Of a stretch of DNA of 64,000 nt, positions 16,845 to 27,687 are shown piece after piece. Both the position numbers and the translations under genes were made by a program. The notes beneath the pieces were generated by a model. The model searched no databases, was not told the DNA's origin, and saw nothing but the letters and a program-made list of their open reading frames with translations. The DNA is from Aquipluma nitroreducens (lineage in GTDB: Bacteria; Bacteroidota; Bacteroidia; Bacteroidales; Prolixibacteraceae): NCBI RefSeq assembly GCF_009689585.1, contig NZ_AP018694.1:5261501-5325500 (forward strand), read 5' to 3'. The number at the start of each line of letters is the position of its first letter. Position 1 is the stretch's first letter.

Positions 16845-18395
16845 ATGGAGATAATATATGCCATATCTGGCTTACTAGGTGGTGGAGTCCTTTCCTATTT
16901 TATGTGGGACAAAGCCCTGAAAAGTAAAAAATCGAAGATCGTTAACGAGGCTATTGCTGAAGGCGAGGTCATAAAAAAAGATAAAATTTTACAGGCCAAA
17001 GAGAAGTTTCTTCAATTAAAATCTGAACATGAAGAATACATCAATGAGAAGAGCAGTAAGGTTAACAACTTTGAAGCAAAACTGAAACAGCGCGAAACCT
17101 CTATCAACCAACGCAGAGACGAACTAAACCGCGAAATTAAAGATTTCGAATCTTCGAAACATGAAGTTGATGTTATTCGCGAGAATCTGAATAATCAGCT
17201 TGAGCTTCTGGAAAAGAAGGAGCATGAAGTGGAGAGCCTTCACCGTCAGCATTTGGAAAAACTGGAAGTCCTTTCCGGATTGTCGGCTGAAGAAGCAAAA
17301 GCTCAGTTAGTTGATTCGTTGAAAAACGAAGCTAAAACCGAAGCGATGTCGTACATCAACGAGATCATGGAAGAAGCAAAACTTTCGGCTAACAAAGAAG
17401 CCAAGAAAGTGGTTGTAAAGACCATCCAGCGCGTTGCTACCGAAACTGCCATTGAAAACTCGGTTACCATTTTCCACATCGAAAGTGACGAAATTAAAGG
17501 TCGCATCATTGGTCGTGAAGGTCGTAATATCCGTGCACTGGAAGCAGCTACCGGAATTGAAATTATTGTAGATGATACACCTGAAGCCATTGTTCTTTCT
17601 GGATTTGATCCGGTACGCCGCGAAATTGCCCGTTTGGCTTTGCATCAATTAGTTACTGATGGTCGTATTCACCCTGCCCGTATCGAGGAAGTGGTTGAGA
17701 AGGTACGCAAACAAGTCGAAGAAGAAATTATAGAGACCGGTAAACGCACTACCATCGATTTGGGTATTCATGGATTGCATCCTGAACTGATCCGCTTGAT
17801 TGGTAAAATGAAATATCGTTCGTCATACGGACAAAACCTGTTGCAGCACTCACGCGAGGTTGCCAACTTATGCGCCATTATGGCCACAGAATTGGGCCTG
17901 AATGCCAAGGCAGCCAAACGCGCCGGATTGTTGCACGATATTGGTAAAGTGCCCGATGACGAACCGGAATTACCACACGCAGTTTTAGGTATGAAGCTGG
18001 CCGAACGTTTCAAGGAAAAACCGGACATTTGCAACGCTATTGGTGCTCACCACGATGAAGTAGAAATGACTTCATTGCTTTCACCAATTGTTCAGGTTTG
18101 TGACGCCATTTCAGGAGCCCGTCCGGGAGCCCGCCGCGAAGTGGTTGAATCGTACATCAAACGTCTGAAAACATTGGAAGAATTGGCGCTTTCGTATCCG
18201 GGAGTACTGAAAACCTATGCAATTCAGGCGGGCCGCGAGTTGCGCGTCATTGTTGGAAGCGATAAGATCAGCGATAAAGATTCAGAACAATTATCATTCG
18301 ATATTGCCAAACGCATTCAGGATGAAATGACTTATCCAGGTCAGATTAAAATTACGGTTATTCGCGAAATGCGTGCAATTAGCTATGCCAAATAG
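16845..18395 (+). CDS. rny: Ribonuclease Y
   Basis: Membrane-anchored endoribonuclease that starts mRNA decay. The 516 residues match the usual length. An N-terminal TM helix (3-20) precedes a long Glu/Lys-rich coiled coil (about 25-190). The KH domain has [20 protein letters not shown] (about 217-236), and the HD domain has [11 protein letters not shown] (H364-D365) and IGAHHDEVE. The C-terminal [10 protein letters not shown] segment is present. It follows zapA by 128 bases that hold a long hairpin, and ends at a clear terminator. Confidence 0.96.
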   Translation: MEIIYAISGLLGGGVLSYFMWDKALKSKKSKIVNEAIAEGEVIKKDKILQAKEKFLQLKSEHEEYINEKSSKVNNFEAKLKQRETSINQRRDELNREIKDFESSKHEVDVIRENLNNQLELLEKKEHEVESLHRQHLEKLEVLSGLSAEEAKAQLVDSLKNEAKTEAMSYINEIMEEAKLSANKEAKKVVVKTIQRVATETAIENSVTIFHIESDEIKGRIIGREGRNIRALEAATGIEIIVDDTPEAIVLSGFDPVRREIARLALHQLVTDGRIHPARIEEVVEKVRKQVEEEIIETGKRTTIDLGIHGLHPELIRLIGKMKYRSSYGQNLLQHSREVANLCAIMATELGLNAKAAKRAGLLHDIGKVPDDEPELPHAVLGMKLAERFKEKPDICNAIGAHHDEVEMTSLLSPIVQVCDAISGARPGARREVVESYIKRLKTLEELALSYPGVLKTYAIQAGRELRVIVGSDKISDKDSEQLSFDIAKRIQDEMTYPGQIKITVIREMRAISYAK

Positions 18396-18423
18396 TTTAC
18401 CTGTACTTTAGAGTCTAAAATAT

Positions 18424-18463
18424 AAGGCCGTCACCAAGTGAAATTTGGGACGGCCTTTCTTTT
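18424..18463 (+). terminator. Intrinsic terminator of rny
   Basis: AAGGCCGTC (18424-18432) pairs with GACGGCCTT (18449-18457), followed by TCTTTTT. It lies 29 bases after the rny stop. Confidence 0.88.
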
Positions 18464-18692
18464 TGGGGATATGCTTGGCTTTGTCGAAGATATAAAACAG
18501 GTATCCTTCATTATTTCTCATTACCCTGTTGCCAATTTGCACTGCCTTTGTAGCAAGACGGACAGAAACCTTCGTTGGCCAATCAAAAGGTTGCGCAGAT
18601 AGCTTTCTCCATATGCAGGATAATGAAAAAGCAGTACAGAACTTTTCCCTTGCGTCGGGCCGTGAAGCATGTTTGCAGGACGATAAAAATAA
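18464..18692. other. Unassigned gap between the rny and repeat-protein terminators
   Basis: About 230 bases between two terminators that serve convergent genes. A plus-strand frame covering 18529-18744 runs through the second terminator and shows no recognisable domain, signal peptide or ribosome-binding site; I do not call it. Its higher GC relative to the AT-rich flanks suggests a decayed gene piece or a dispersed repeat. Confidence 0.5.
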
Positions 18693-18720
18693 AGGCAGGC
18701 GCCCGATTGGACGCCTGCCT
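18691..18720 (-). terminator. Intrinsic terminator of the giant repeat protein gene
   Basis: AGGCAGGCG (18693-18701) and CGCCTGCCT (18712-18720) form a perfect 9-bp stem. On the minus strand the hairpin is followed by TTATTTTTATC, 57 bases after the stop of the repeat gene. Confidence 0.85.
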
Positions 18721-18776
18721 GATTTTCAGTCCGTTGGAAATTAATCTGTGGACTGCTTTTTCACGAATGCTAGAGA

Positions 18777-21700
18777 TTATCTTCGTTCGTTGTACATCAT
18801 TTTACCAACCTGGGTTTTTCCATCCATAGTCAGTTTGTAAAGTACCATCTGGCTGCTTACCAGATTTGGAACGTATTCAACTTTGTAGAATACACCACCT
18901 TCTACCGGGCCATTAAACAGTGTTTCCAGTTTAGCGCCGGTAATGCTGTAAATTTCCAAAAAGGCTTGTGTATCGTTTGCCGAGCTAAACTCAATGTTTA
19001 AGCGTTCGGTAAACGGATTTGGATAAACTTTGAGTGTAGGTTCTAGGACAACTTCAGGTATGATTTCAGCTACTTTTAATACAGGTGCACTTAGATTAGT
19101 TGTACAAGTTCCACCACCTGCAACTGAAACCTCACCAGCATATATCGGTTGGAGAGCAGTTTTAGTAGCCGACCAATTGCTTGAAAACCATATACCACCT
19201 GCTTTACGATTCAATGTAATAGCAATTTGTTTGTCACATGCATTTTGAAATGCAACCATTTGGAATGCCGCTCCACCTTCAATGTTAATTGTACTGCCAT
19301 CTTCCAGCTGTTCTACCAAGTTTGCTTTTGCACTGAATGTAGCTGTTGCAAGAGGATTTGCCACGTTCAAAGAAGCAATAGCATTCGTTGTGATTATATA
19401 AGTATGCAGAGTTGCATCCAATGTCCCATCAGTTTTATAATAGCTACGTATCATTACAGTAGTTTTCCCTTTTGGATTGGTACCTGATTTCGTAAATTGG
19501 ATATCTGATTCAAAATCTGTATACAAATTTGTTTGACCTTTGATATATCCTGATGAATTCAGATTCTTAATCTTTCCTCCTGTTACCATATATCCGCCAG
19601 GAACTGGTTTTGATATAGTAACAATTGATTGTGCTGTTGAACTTCCCGGAGCATTATAATATGCGCCTGAAATACCCACTGCAATCTGGTAATTGGCAGC
19701 ATTTGCAGAGCCTATATTCAATTGAATAATTGCACTGGCAGTTCCAACTGAACCATCATTGATATCAACCAAACCAACCGGAATATTCTGTGCACTTGGT
19801 ATTGGTGTCATTGAAGAACCGTTAACCAAATAGAAGGTTACTTTGGCGCCCCTTAAATCTCCTCTCGGTGAATTCAAATCTTTTATTGTAGTTGCCAAAA
19901 GAATTGTTCCTGTACTTGAGTTTGGTCCAGTAGTCCATACAAACAAATCTCCAGTATAGAAACCTAAATCTCCCTCAAACGGACTTGCATTTCTGGCCTT
20001 TACTGTAAGTGATTTCGAATCATCATCACCAGAATAGTTTAGATTGGTACTGGTAAATATTGCTTCAACGGTGTAGTTTCCAGGTAAGTTAGAAACCTGA
20101 GGTATCAAAGAAGCCTGTACCGAACCGTCAGTAGCGTCAGGAATTGGCACTACAGGTATAGGACCACCATAATTAACACCGCCAATCTTGAATTGAACTG
20201 TACCTGTAAGTGCTGTCATAGGAACATGGAATCCAGCTGGCACTATTTGTGCTGTCATAGTTAAATTATCCATAAAACGAACGCTTGGAGCACTTAAAGT
20301 AAGTGTGGTCGTAGTGGTAGCCTTTGTAATGTTGGCATTTGTTGTTGCTGTAGTATTTAGCAATGCATAATTTGATGCTTTAGTGCCACTAATTGAAATG
20401 CCAAATACTGTTATTGGTTTACTAGTACCTACAAGTGAACCATTAGGATCATCAAATGACGCTGAAGTATATGCAGCTATTACATCATCGGCACTGAGTT
20501 TATCAGTACTCAACATCACTGCTGCATTGGTGTTCCCATCGTATATTTTGGAGACTCCAATAGCAGTTACTGTTAAAGGTCTCTGTTCAATGGTACCGGA
20601 TAGGATTGGCTGAGTCAGGTGATAATTACCGGCAGTCAAACCAGCCAGAGTCATCGGTGCAGTTGCAACCGAAATACCTGAGCCTGGAGTTATCTGATTA
20701 AAAGTACCAGAAGTAGCATTTGCCAAGGTGACATCATCGTTGTTATAAATTGTACCAGCTAAAGTAGCTCCGGTGATAGCAGCATCAGCAGTTCCGTCAT
20801 AGTATTTTGTAGTAACGCTTGCGCCGGTCACGGTCAGTTCAGCGGCGTTGATGGTACCGGATAGGATTGGCTGAGTCAGGTGATAATTACCGGCAGTCAA
20901 ACCAGCCAGAGTCATCGGTGCAGTTGCAACCGAAATACCTGAGCCTGGAGTTATCTGATTAAAAGTACCAGAAGTAGCATTTGCCAAGGTGACATCATCG
21001 TTGTTATAAACTGTACCAGCTAAAGTAGCTCCGGTGATAGCAGCATCAGCAGTTCCGTCATAGTATTTTGTAGTAACGCTTGCGCCGGTCACGGTCAGTT
21101 CAGCGGCGTTGATGGTACCGGATAGGATTGGCTGAGTCAGGTGATAATTACCGGCAGTCAAACCAGCCAGAGTCATCGGTGCAGTTGCAACCGAAATACC
21201 TGAGCCTGGAGTTATCTGATTAAAAGTACCAGAAGTAGCATTTGCCAAGGTGACATCATCGTTGTTATAAACTGTACCAGCTAAAGTAGCTCCGGTGATA
21301 GCAGCATCAGCAGTTCCGTCATAGTATTTTGTAGTAACGCTTGCGCCGGTCACGGTCAGTTCAGCGGCGTTGATGGTACCGGATAGGATTGGCTGAGTCA
21401 GGTGATAATTACCGGCAGTCAAACCAGCCAGAGTCATCGGTGCAGTTGCAACCGAAATACCTGAGCCTGGAGTTATCTGATTAAAAGTACCAGAAGTAGC
21501 ATTTGCCAAGGTGACATCATCGTTGTTATAAATTGTACCAGCTAAAGTAGCTCCGGTGATAGCAGCATCAGCAGTTCCGTCATAGTATTTTGTAGTAACG
21601 CTTGCGCCGGTCACGGTCAGTTCAGCGGCGTTGATGGTACCGGATAGGATTGGCTGAGTCAGGTGATAATTACCGGCAGTCAAACCAGCCAGAGTCATCG

Positions 21701-23966
21701 GTGCAGTTGCAACCGAAATACCTGAGCCTGGAGTTATCTGATTAAAAGTACCAGAAGTAGCATTTGCCAAGGTGACATCATCGTTGTTATAAATTGTACC
21801 AGCTAAAGTAGCTCCGGTGATAGCAGCATCAGCAGTTCCGTCATAGTATTTTGTAGTAACGCTTGCGCCGGTCACGGTCAGTTCAGCGGCGTTGATGGTA
21901 CCGGATAGGATTGGCTGAGTCAGGTGATAATTACCGGCAGTCAAACCAGCCAGAGTCATCGGTGCAGTTGCAACCGAAATACCTGAGCCTGGAGTTATCT
22001 GATTAAAAGTACCAGAAGTAGCATTTGCCAAGGTGACATCATCGTTGTTATAAATTGTACCAGCTAAAGTAGCTCCGGTGATAGCAGCATCAGCAGTTCC
22101 GTCATAGTATTTTGTAGTAACGCTTGCGCCGGTCACGGTCAGTTCAGCGGCGTTGATGGTACCGGATAGGATTGGCTGAGTCAGGTGATAATTACCGGCA
22201 GTCAAACCAGCCAGAGTCATCGGTGCAGTTGCAACCGAAATACCTGAGCCTGGAGTTATCTGATTAAAAGTACCAGAAGTAGCATTTGCCAAGGTGACAT
22301 CATCGTTGTTATAAACTGTACCAGCTAAAGTAGCTCCGGTGATAGCAGCATCAGCAGTTCCGTCATAGTATTTTGTAGTAACGCTTGCGCCGGTCACGGT
22401 CAGTTCAGCGGCGTTGATGGTACCGGATAGGATTGGCTGAGTCAGGTGATAATTACCGGCAGTCAAACCAGCCAGAGTCATCGGTGCAGTTGCAACCGAA
22501 ATACCTGAGCCTGGAGTTATCTGATTAAAAGTACCAGAAGTAGCATTTGCCAAGGTGACATCATCGTTGTTATAAACTGTACCAGCTAAAGTAGCTCCGG
22601 TGATAGCAGCATCAGCAGTTCCGTCATAGTATTTTGTAGTAACGCTTGCGCCGGTCACGGTCAGTTCAGCGGCGTTGATGGTACCGGATAGGATTGGCTG
22701 AGTCAGGTGATAATTACCGGCAGTCAAACCAGCCAGAGTCATCGGTGCAGTTGCAACCGAAATACCTGAGCCTGGAGTTATCTGATTAAAAGTACCAGAA
22801 GTAGCATTTGCCAAGGTGACATCATCGTTGTTATAAACTGTACCAGCTAAAGTAGCTCCGGTGATAGCAGCATCAGCAGTTCCGTCATAGTATTTTGTAG
22901 TAACGCTTGCGCCGGTCACGGTCAGTTCAGCGGCGTTGATGGTCAACATAGCATTCCCATTACTGGTTGCACTTCCGCAGCTATTGGTAACAACACAACG
23001 GTATTTATAACCAGACATGGGCACAACAGGCTTTGTTATATTAAGAGTGGTAGCAGTAATACCTGCATAACCTGTAAATGTTTCATCACTAACATTACTC
23101 CAGTTTACTCCATTATTCTTACTAATCTCCCATTTATACGATAACGGAGTAGTACCACTGGAAGCGACGGTAAAACTTGCATTGTCACCATAATTGATTG
23201 ACTGGTTTTCTGGTTGTCCACTAAGAGATGAATTAATAGTTGGCGGTGTACATCCAACATAAGTTGCTATTACAGTTGTATGGCCATTTTTAACTCCTGT
23301 TGTAAATGGACTTGGTAATGAAGTATTGATTGTATATCCAGTTATTTCAGGAAATGAAAATGAAAATGATGTATTAGCTGCTACGGTAACTTTTTGCGGA
23401 CTTTGGGTCGGTCCTGGCGCAACAAATGTTGTTGTGCCACTAAAAGAACTAGGAGTAGGATTTGTTCCTGACCAATTAACCGTCACAGATGTACCATCTA
23501 TTCCGTCAACCTGAAAATAAATATCATGCCTGTCAACAGCATCAGTAAATACAGTGCTTGCCAAACTTTCTTTATCCCCAGTTGCAATTAAAAGTAGTGT
23601 GGTGTTGAGTTCCACGTCGTTTACATACCAATACGCAGTAAAACTGCCATTGCCATCTGCAGTTGCAGTTGCCAATTCATGTGAATGGTAACTTAATGGC
23701 ATATTAGGCTCAATGTGCGAAATAACAATTGAAACTGTTTCTCCAGCTTCAAAATGAGTTCCATAAATTGTTACTGTTTCTCCTGGTGCATAATCTGCCT
23801 TGTTTGTAATTACTGTCGGCTCATAAGTAACAGAGGATTCGTCTAATACAAGAGGTATTTCGTCTTGTGTCTCTTGCGCCATCCCATTCATACTCATTGC
23901 CATCAGCAGCCAAAAGAGCATCGGGAGCAGAAGCACGCTTTTTAATCGAAGTAAACGTTTTTTCAT
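18777..23966 (-). CDS. Giant T9SS-secreted protein with nine identical MBG/YDG-type repeats
   Basis: 1729 residues. The signal peptide (about 1-31, LLLPMLFWLLMAMSMNGMAQ) is followed by beta-sandwich domains, including an Ig-like one around 245-343 (PENQSINYGDNASFTV...YKWEISKNNG). Then come nine tandem 87-residue repeats (about 344-1126), each with ASVTTKYYDGTADAAITG and LTAGNYHLTQPILSG. A tenth, diverged YDG-type unit starts at RPLTVTAIGVSKIYDGNTN, and an Ig-like domain follows (VRFMDNLTMTAQIVPAG). The C-terminal sorting domain over the last 85 or so residues has LKVYPNPFTERLNIEF and ends KMMYNERR. YDG/MBG repeats are known from secreted, surface-linked bacterial proteins. An adhesin or stalk-like surface protein is the likely role, by inference. 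The gene is monocistronic with its own long leader. Confidence 0.88.
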   Translation of the reverse strand: MKKRLLRLKSVLLLPMLFWLLMAMSMNGMAQETQDEIPLVLDESSVTYEPTVITNKADYAPGETVTIYGTHFEAGETVSIVISHIEPNMPLSYHSHELATATADGNGSFTAYWYVNDVELNTTLLLIATGDKESLASTVFTDAVDRHDIYFQVDGIDGTSVTVNWSGTNPTPSSFSGTTTFVAPGPTQSPQKVTVAANTSFSFSFPEITGYTINTSLPSPFTTGVKNGHTTVIATYVGCTPPTINSSLSGQPENQSINYGDNASFTVASSGTTPLSYKWEISKNNGVNWSNVSDETFTGYAGITATTLNITKPVVPMSGYKYRCVVTNSCGSATSNGNAMLTINAAELTVTGASVTTKYYDGTADAAITGATLAGTVYNNDDVTLANATSGTFNQITPGSGISVATAPMTLAGLTAGNYHLTQPILSGTINAAELTVTGASVTTKYYDGTADAAITGATLAGTVYNNDDVTLANATSGTFNQITPGSGISVATAPMTLAGLTAGNYHLTQPILSGTINAAELTVTGASVTTKYYDGTADAAITGATLAGTVYNNDDVTLANATSGTFNQITPGSGISVATAPMTLAGLTAGNYHLTQPILSGTINAAELTVTGASVTTKYYDGTADAAITGATLAGTIYNNDDVTLANATSGTFNQITPGSGISVATAPMTLAGLTAGNYHLTQPILSGTINAAELTVTGASVTTKYYDGTADAAITGATLAGTIYNNDDVTLANATSGTFNQITPGSGISVATAPMTLAGLTAGNYHLTQPILSGTINAAELTVTGASVTTKYYDGTADAAITGATLAGTIYNNDDVTLANATSGTFNQITPGSGISVATAPMTLAGLTAGNYHLTQPILSGTINAAELTVTGASVTTKYYDGTADAAITGATLAGTVYNNDDVTLANATSGTFNQITPGSGISVATAPMTLAGLTAGNYHLTQPILSGTINAAELTVTGASVTTKYYDGTADAAITGATLAGTVYNNDDVTLANATSGTFNQITPGSGISVATAPMTLAGLTAGNYHLTQPILSGTINAAELTVTGASVTTKYYDGTADAAITGATLAGTIYNNDDVTLANATSGTFNQITPGSGISVATAPMTLAGLTAGNYHLTQPILSGTIEQRPLTVTAIGVSKIYDGNTNAAVMLSTDKLSADDVIAAYTSASFDDPNGSLVGTSKPITVFGISISGTKASNYALLNTTATTNANITKATTTTTLTLSAPSVRFMDNLTMTAQIVPAGFHVPMTALTGTVQFKIGGVNYGGPIPVVPIPDATDGSVQASLIPQVSNLPGNYTVEAIFTSTNLNYSGDDDSKSLTVKARNASPFEGDLGFYTGDLFVWTTGPNSSTGTILLATTIKDLNSPRGDLRGAKVTFYLVNGSSMTPIPSAQNIPVGLVDINDGSVGTASAIIQLNIGSANAANYQIAVGISGAYYNAPGSSTAQSIVTISKPVPGGYMVTGGKIKNLNSSGYIKGQTNLYTDFESDIQFTKSGTNPKGKTTVMIRSYYKTDGTLDATLHTYIITTNAIASLNVANPLATATFSAKANLVEQLEDGSTINIEGGAAFQMVAFQNACDKQIAITLNRKAGGIWFSSNWSATKTALQPIYAGEVSVAGGGTCTTNLSAPVLKVAEIIPEVVLEPTLKVYPNPFTERLNIEFSSANDTQAFLEIYSITGAKLETLFNGPVEGGVFYKVEYVPNLVSSQMVLYKLTMDGKTQVGKMMYNERR
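20590..22938 (-). repeat. Nine tandem 261-bp coding repeats
   Basis: Units begin at 20590, 20851, 21112, 21373, 21634, 21895, 22156, 22417 and 22678. By eye they are identical except for one transition that changes Val to Ile (TVYNN/TIYNN). Reading from the protein N-terminus the order is V V V I I I V V I. Near-zero divergence points to recent amplification or gene conversion. Confidence 0.93.
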
Positions 23967-24000
23967 AAATGTTAGATTTAGTTAAACTTATATTTCCTAC

Positions 24001-24105
24001 CTATTTTTTATCGTAATCGCTCGTAGTCACCCGATTGTCTTTCAGGTTCGTTGTATTGGGGTTTCCCCCGGGGTCGTATTCAAAAAGCTTTGGAAGTTTA
24101 TATGG
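24001..24105 (-). other. Structured leader or coding remnant before the giant repeat protein
   Basis: On the minus strand, GGGG-GAAA-CCCC (24069-24058) is a perfect GNRA-capped hairpin. Downstream, AATCG (24036-24032) pairs with CGATT (24019-24015) around 12 bases. The same stretch is an open frame of 34 codons from a TGA (24108-24106) to a TAG (24003-24001), reading ...FEYDPGGNPNTTNLKDN..., with no start codon. It could be a leader RNA element of the giant gene (start codon at 23966) or the 3' remnant of an older gene. It is distinctly richer in GC than the DNA upstream. Confidence 0.4.
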
Positions 24106-24886
24106 TCACAATGCGTCCATATTCAGAATTCGTTTTGTTTAGCATAGTTGTTTTTCGCTTGTTTGTCTTGTCTTTATTAGTTGTTTGGTTTTTTAATTAT
24201 TTGAAAAATGATTAATGCGAATATCTTTGTTTTCAACGCATTAAATCACCTTCGCAAATAAAGTTATGAATACCCAAACAATAAATCGATAGGATAGATG
24301 CCTGGAATTCAAGCCATTTATCAAATGAGTGTTTCTAATGATCAAATAGTGGTTTTGAACATGAAAATGCATTAATGCACATTTAAAGTAGAATATAATT
24401 AGAATAATGTATAGATATCAATTCTTGGAATACTCTAATTTGATATTTTCGAAGTGATTTTTTTTAAATGCCTGTATGTTAATGTGTAAGATATTTGAAA
24501 AATTCAGATATAATCCATTTTTCACCTATATTTTGGAAGTATCGCAAAATAAGACTTTGAAGTAAAATTGGTAATTTATGGAATTTGAATCGCTTTTTAG
24601 AACCCCAAATGTAAAACATAACCATCGATTTCTTTACCCTTTAAACTTGACGTTTTCAAATTGTTTAAGTATGATTTTTATGTTCGACTATTTAAAGGTA
24701 AAACATAGTCAGATTAATAGGATTTTTTTTATTCTAAACAGAATAATAATTTTATAACATCTGAAATTTTCGGTTTAGAACTTGGTTTGTAATATTTTGA
24801 TAATCAGTTGAGTTTGGCGTTGGTTGAAAAACAGGACTTACAAGGAATTCCAGATATCAAAATTCAAATCGGGATAGAACTATGAA

Positions 24887-24925
24887 ACAAAAGCCGTATC
24901 GGAAATTTCCGGATACGGCTTTTGT
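24887..24925 (-). terminator. Intrinsic terminator of the first ABC-F gene
   Basis: ACAAAAGCCGTATC and GATACGGCTTTTGT form a 14-bp stem (24887-24900 and 24912-24925) around an 11-base loop, 20 bases after the gene's stop on the minus strand, with T-runs on both sides. Confidence 0.85.
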
Positions 24926-24944
24926 TGGTAAAAGAAACAATAGG

Positions 24945-26561
<1,617 letters not shown>

Positions 26562-26686
26562 CTAAATATTTTTATTCTTGAAATTTGAGGGCAACAAAGG
26601 TAGCATATTCTACCGCCCTGTGGATTTTTTCGGGTTAATAAATTCTTAAAGATCAGCTTGCTGATGCGTAAAATGTAACTTGACTC

Positions 26687-26752
26687 GTCATCCTGAACTT
26701 GTTTCAGGATATCAACTATTAATAGCAGACCCCGAAATAAATTCGGGGTGAC
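26687..26752. repeat. Cloverleaf-like intergenic repeat, unit 1
   Basis: The unit starts GTCATCCTGAA and ends CGGGGTGAC. It holds two hairpins, ATCCTGAA/TTCAGGAT and CCCCGAA/TTCGGGG, closed by GTCA(T/C)..GTGAC ends. A second copy follows 9 bases later. Confidence 0.75.
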
Positions 26753-26761
26753 TGTATTCTT

Positions 26762-26828
26762 GTCATGCTGAACTTGTTTCAGCATCTAACTTATTTTACA
26801 TCAGATCCCGAAATAAATTCGGGATGAC
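26762..26828. repeat. Cloverleaf-like intergenic repeat, unit 2
   Basis: Same layout as unit 1, with compensated stem changes: ATGCTGAA pairs with TTCAGCAT, and ATCCCGAA with TTCGGGAT, closed by GTCAT...ATGAC. Paired changes in both stem strands show selection on, or copying of, the folded form. It ends 10 bases before the rlmB stop codon. Confidence 0.75.
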
Positions 26829-26838
26829 TAAAATCGAG

Positions 26839-27600
26839 CTATTCATTCAATCCCCTCTGTCTGATTACTTCATAGATCAGCAATCCGGACGCAACCGAAA
26901 CGTTGAGCGATTCGATTTTACCCAATATTGGGATTTTAACCTGTTCGTCGGCCAGAGCCAGCAGACGCTGATCGATACCGGTATCTTCGGAACCCATGAT
27001 GAATGCGATTGGTCCGGTAAGGCTCACATTGGTATAAATTGCTGTCGCTTTTTCCGTGGCAGCTACCAGTTTTAGTCCTGATTCTTTCAGGAACGAAACG
27101 GTTTCCTTCAGGCTTCTGGTGCGGCACACCGGAATTAAGTGCAGTGCACCTGCTGAAGTTTTTACAGCATCGGCATTGATACGGGCAGAACCTTTATCGG
27201 GAATAACAATGGCATTCACTCCGGCACATTCAGCAGAACGCACAATGGCGCCGAAGTTACGCACATCGGTTACCTGATCGAGAACCAACACAAATGGAGT
27301 TTCACCGGCTTCGTAAATAGCTGGGATAATATCTTCGATTCGTTGCAATGCCACCGGCGACACAAATGCCAACACGCCTTGGTGATTTTTACGCGAAATC
27401 CGGTTTATTTTTTCAATCGGAACGTACTGAAAAGCAATCTGGCGAATGCGGATCAGGTCGAACAGTTCCTTAAATAAATCGCCAACCAATCCTTTTTTGA
27501 TCAGTACTTTATCTATTTCTTTTCCGGCCTGAATGGCTTCGATTACGGCACGAATTCCAAATACCAGATCGTCGGCAGGTTTATCTTCTCGTTTGAACAT
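26839..27600 (-). CDS. rlmB: 23S rRNA (guanosine-2'-O-)-methyltransferase RlmB-like (SpoU/TrmH family)
   Basis: 253 residues. The N-terminal L30e-like substrate-binding part includes DDLVFGIRAVIEAIQAGKEIDKVLIKKG, and the C-terminal part is the SPOUT knot. The three SpoU motifs are visible: LDQVTDVRNFGAIVRSAE, FIMGSEDTGI, and IPILGKIESLNVSVASGLLIYE. It would methylate the ribose of G2251 in 23S rRNA or a related site. It sits between two ABC-F genes, 87 bases after the upstream one. The family also has tRNA-modifying members, so the exact position is inferred. Confidence 0.9.
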   Translation of the reverse strand: MFKREDKPADDLVFGIRAVIEAIQAGKEIDKVLIKKGLVGDLFKELFDLIRIRQIAFQYVPIEKINRISRKNHQGVLAFVSPVALQRIEDIIPAIYEAGETPFVLVLDQVTDVRNFGAIVRSAECAGVNAIVIPDKGSARINADAVKTSAGALHLIPVCRTRSLKETVSFLKESGLKLVAATEKATAIYTNVSLTGPIAFIMGSEDTGIDQRLLALADEQVKIPILGKIESLNVSVASGLLIYEVIRQRGLNE

Positions 27601-27687
27601 TTGTTAGTTATTATTGATGAATTATCATTTAATGATTTATGTTGCACGTTATTTCCCGAAACACGTATCCCGCAACTCGCAACTCTT

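Larger units (their letters stand above)
23967..24944. other. Long non-coding region upstream of the giant protein gene
   Basis: Of these 978 bases, 24130-24880 are strongly AT-rich with no credible reading frame on either strand. The part next to the gene (24001-24110) is more GC-rich and structured, and is listed separately. A terminator for the ABC-F gene is at 24887-24925. I see no tRNA, IS end or palindromic repeat family member in the AT-rich part. Confidence 0.7.

Noticed and set aside
18529-18744. Plus-strand frame of 71 codons after rny
   Set aside because: It runs through the terminator of the repeat gene, lacks a start signal and recognisable features, and has no partner.
20590-22938. 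CRISPR or satellite array
   Set aside because: The 261-bp period is exact in codons, the frame is open throughout, and there are no spacers; it is a coding repeat.
24130-24880. Phage attachment site, origin or rRNA remnant in the long AT-rich gap
   Set aside because: No repeated ends, DnaA-box clusters, tRNA pieces or conserved rRNA segments could be found by eye.
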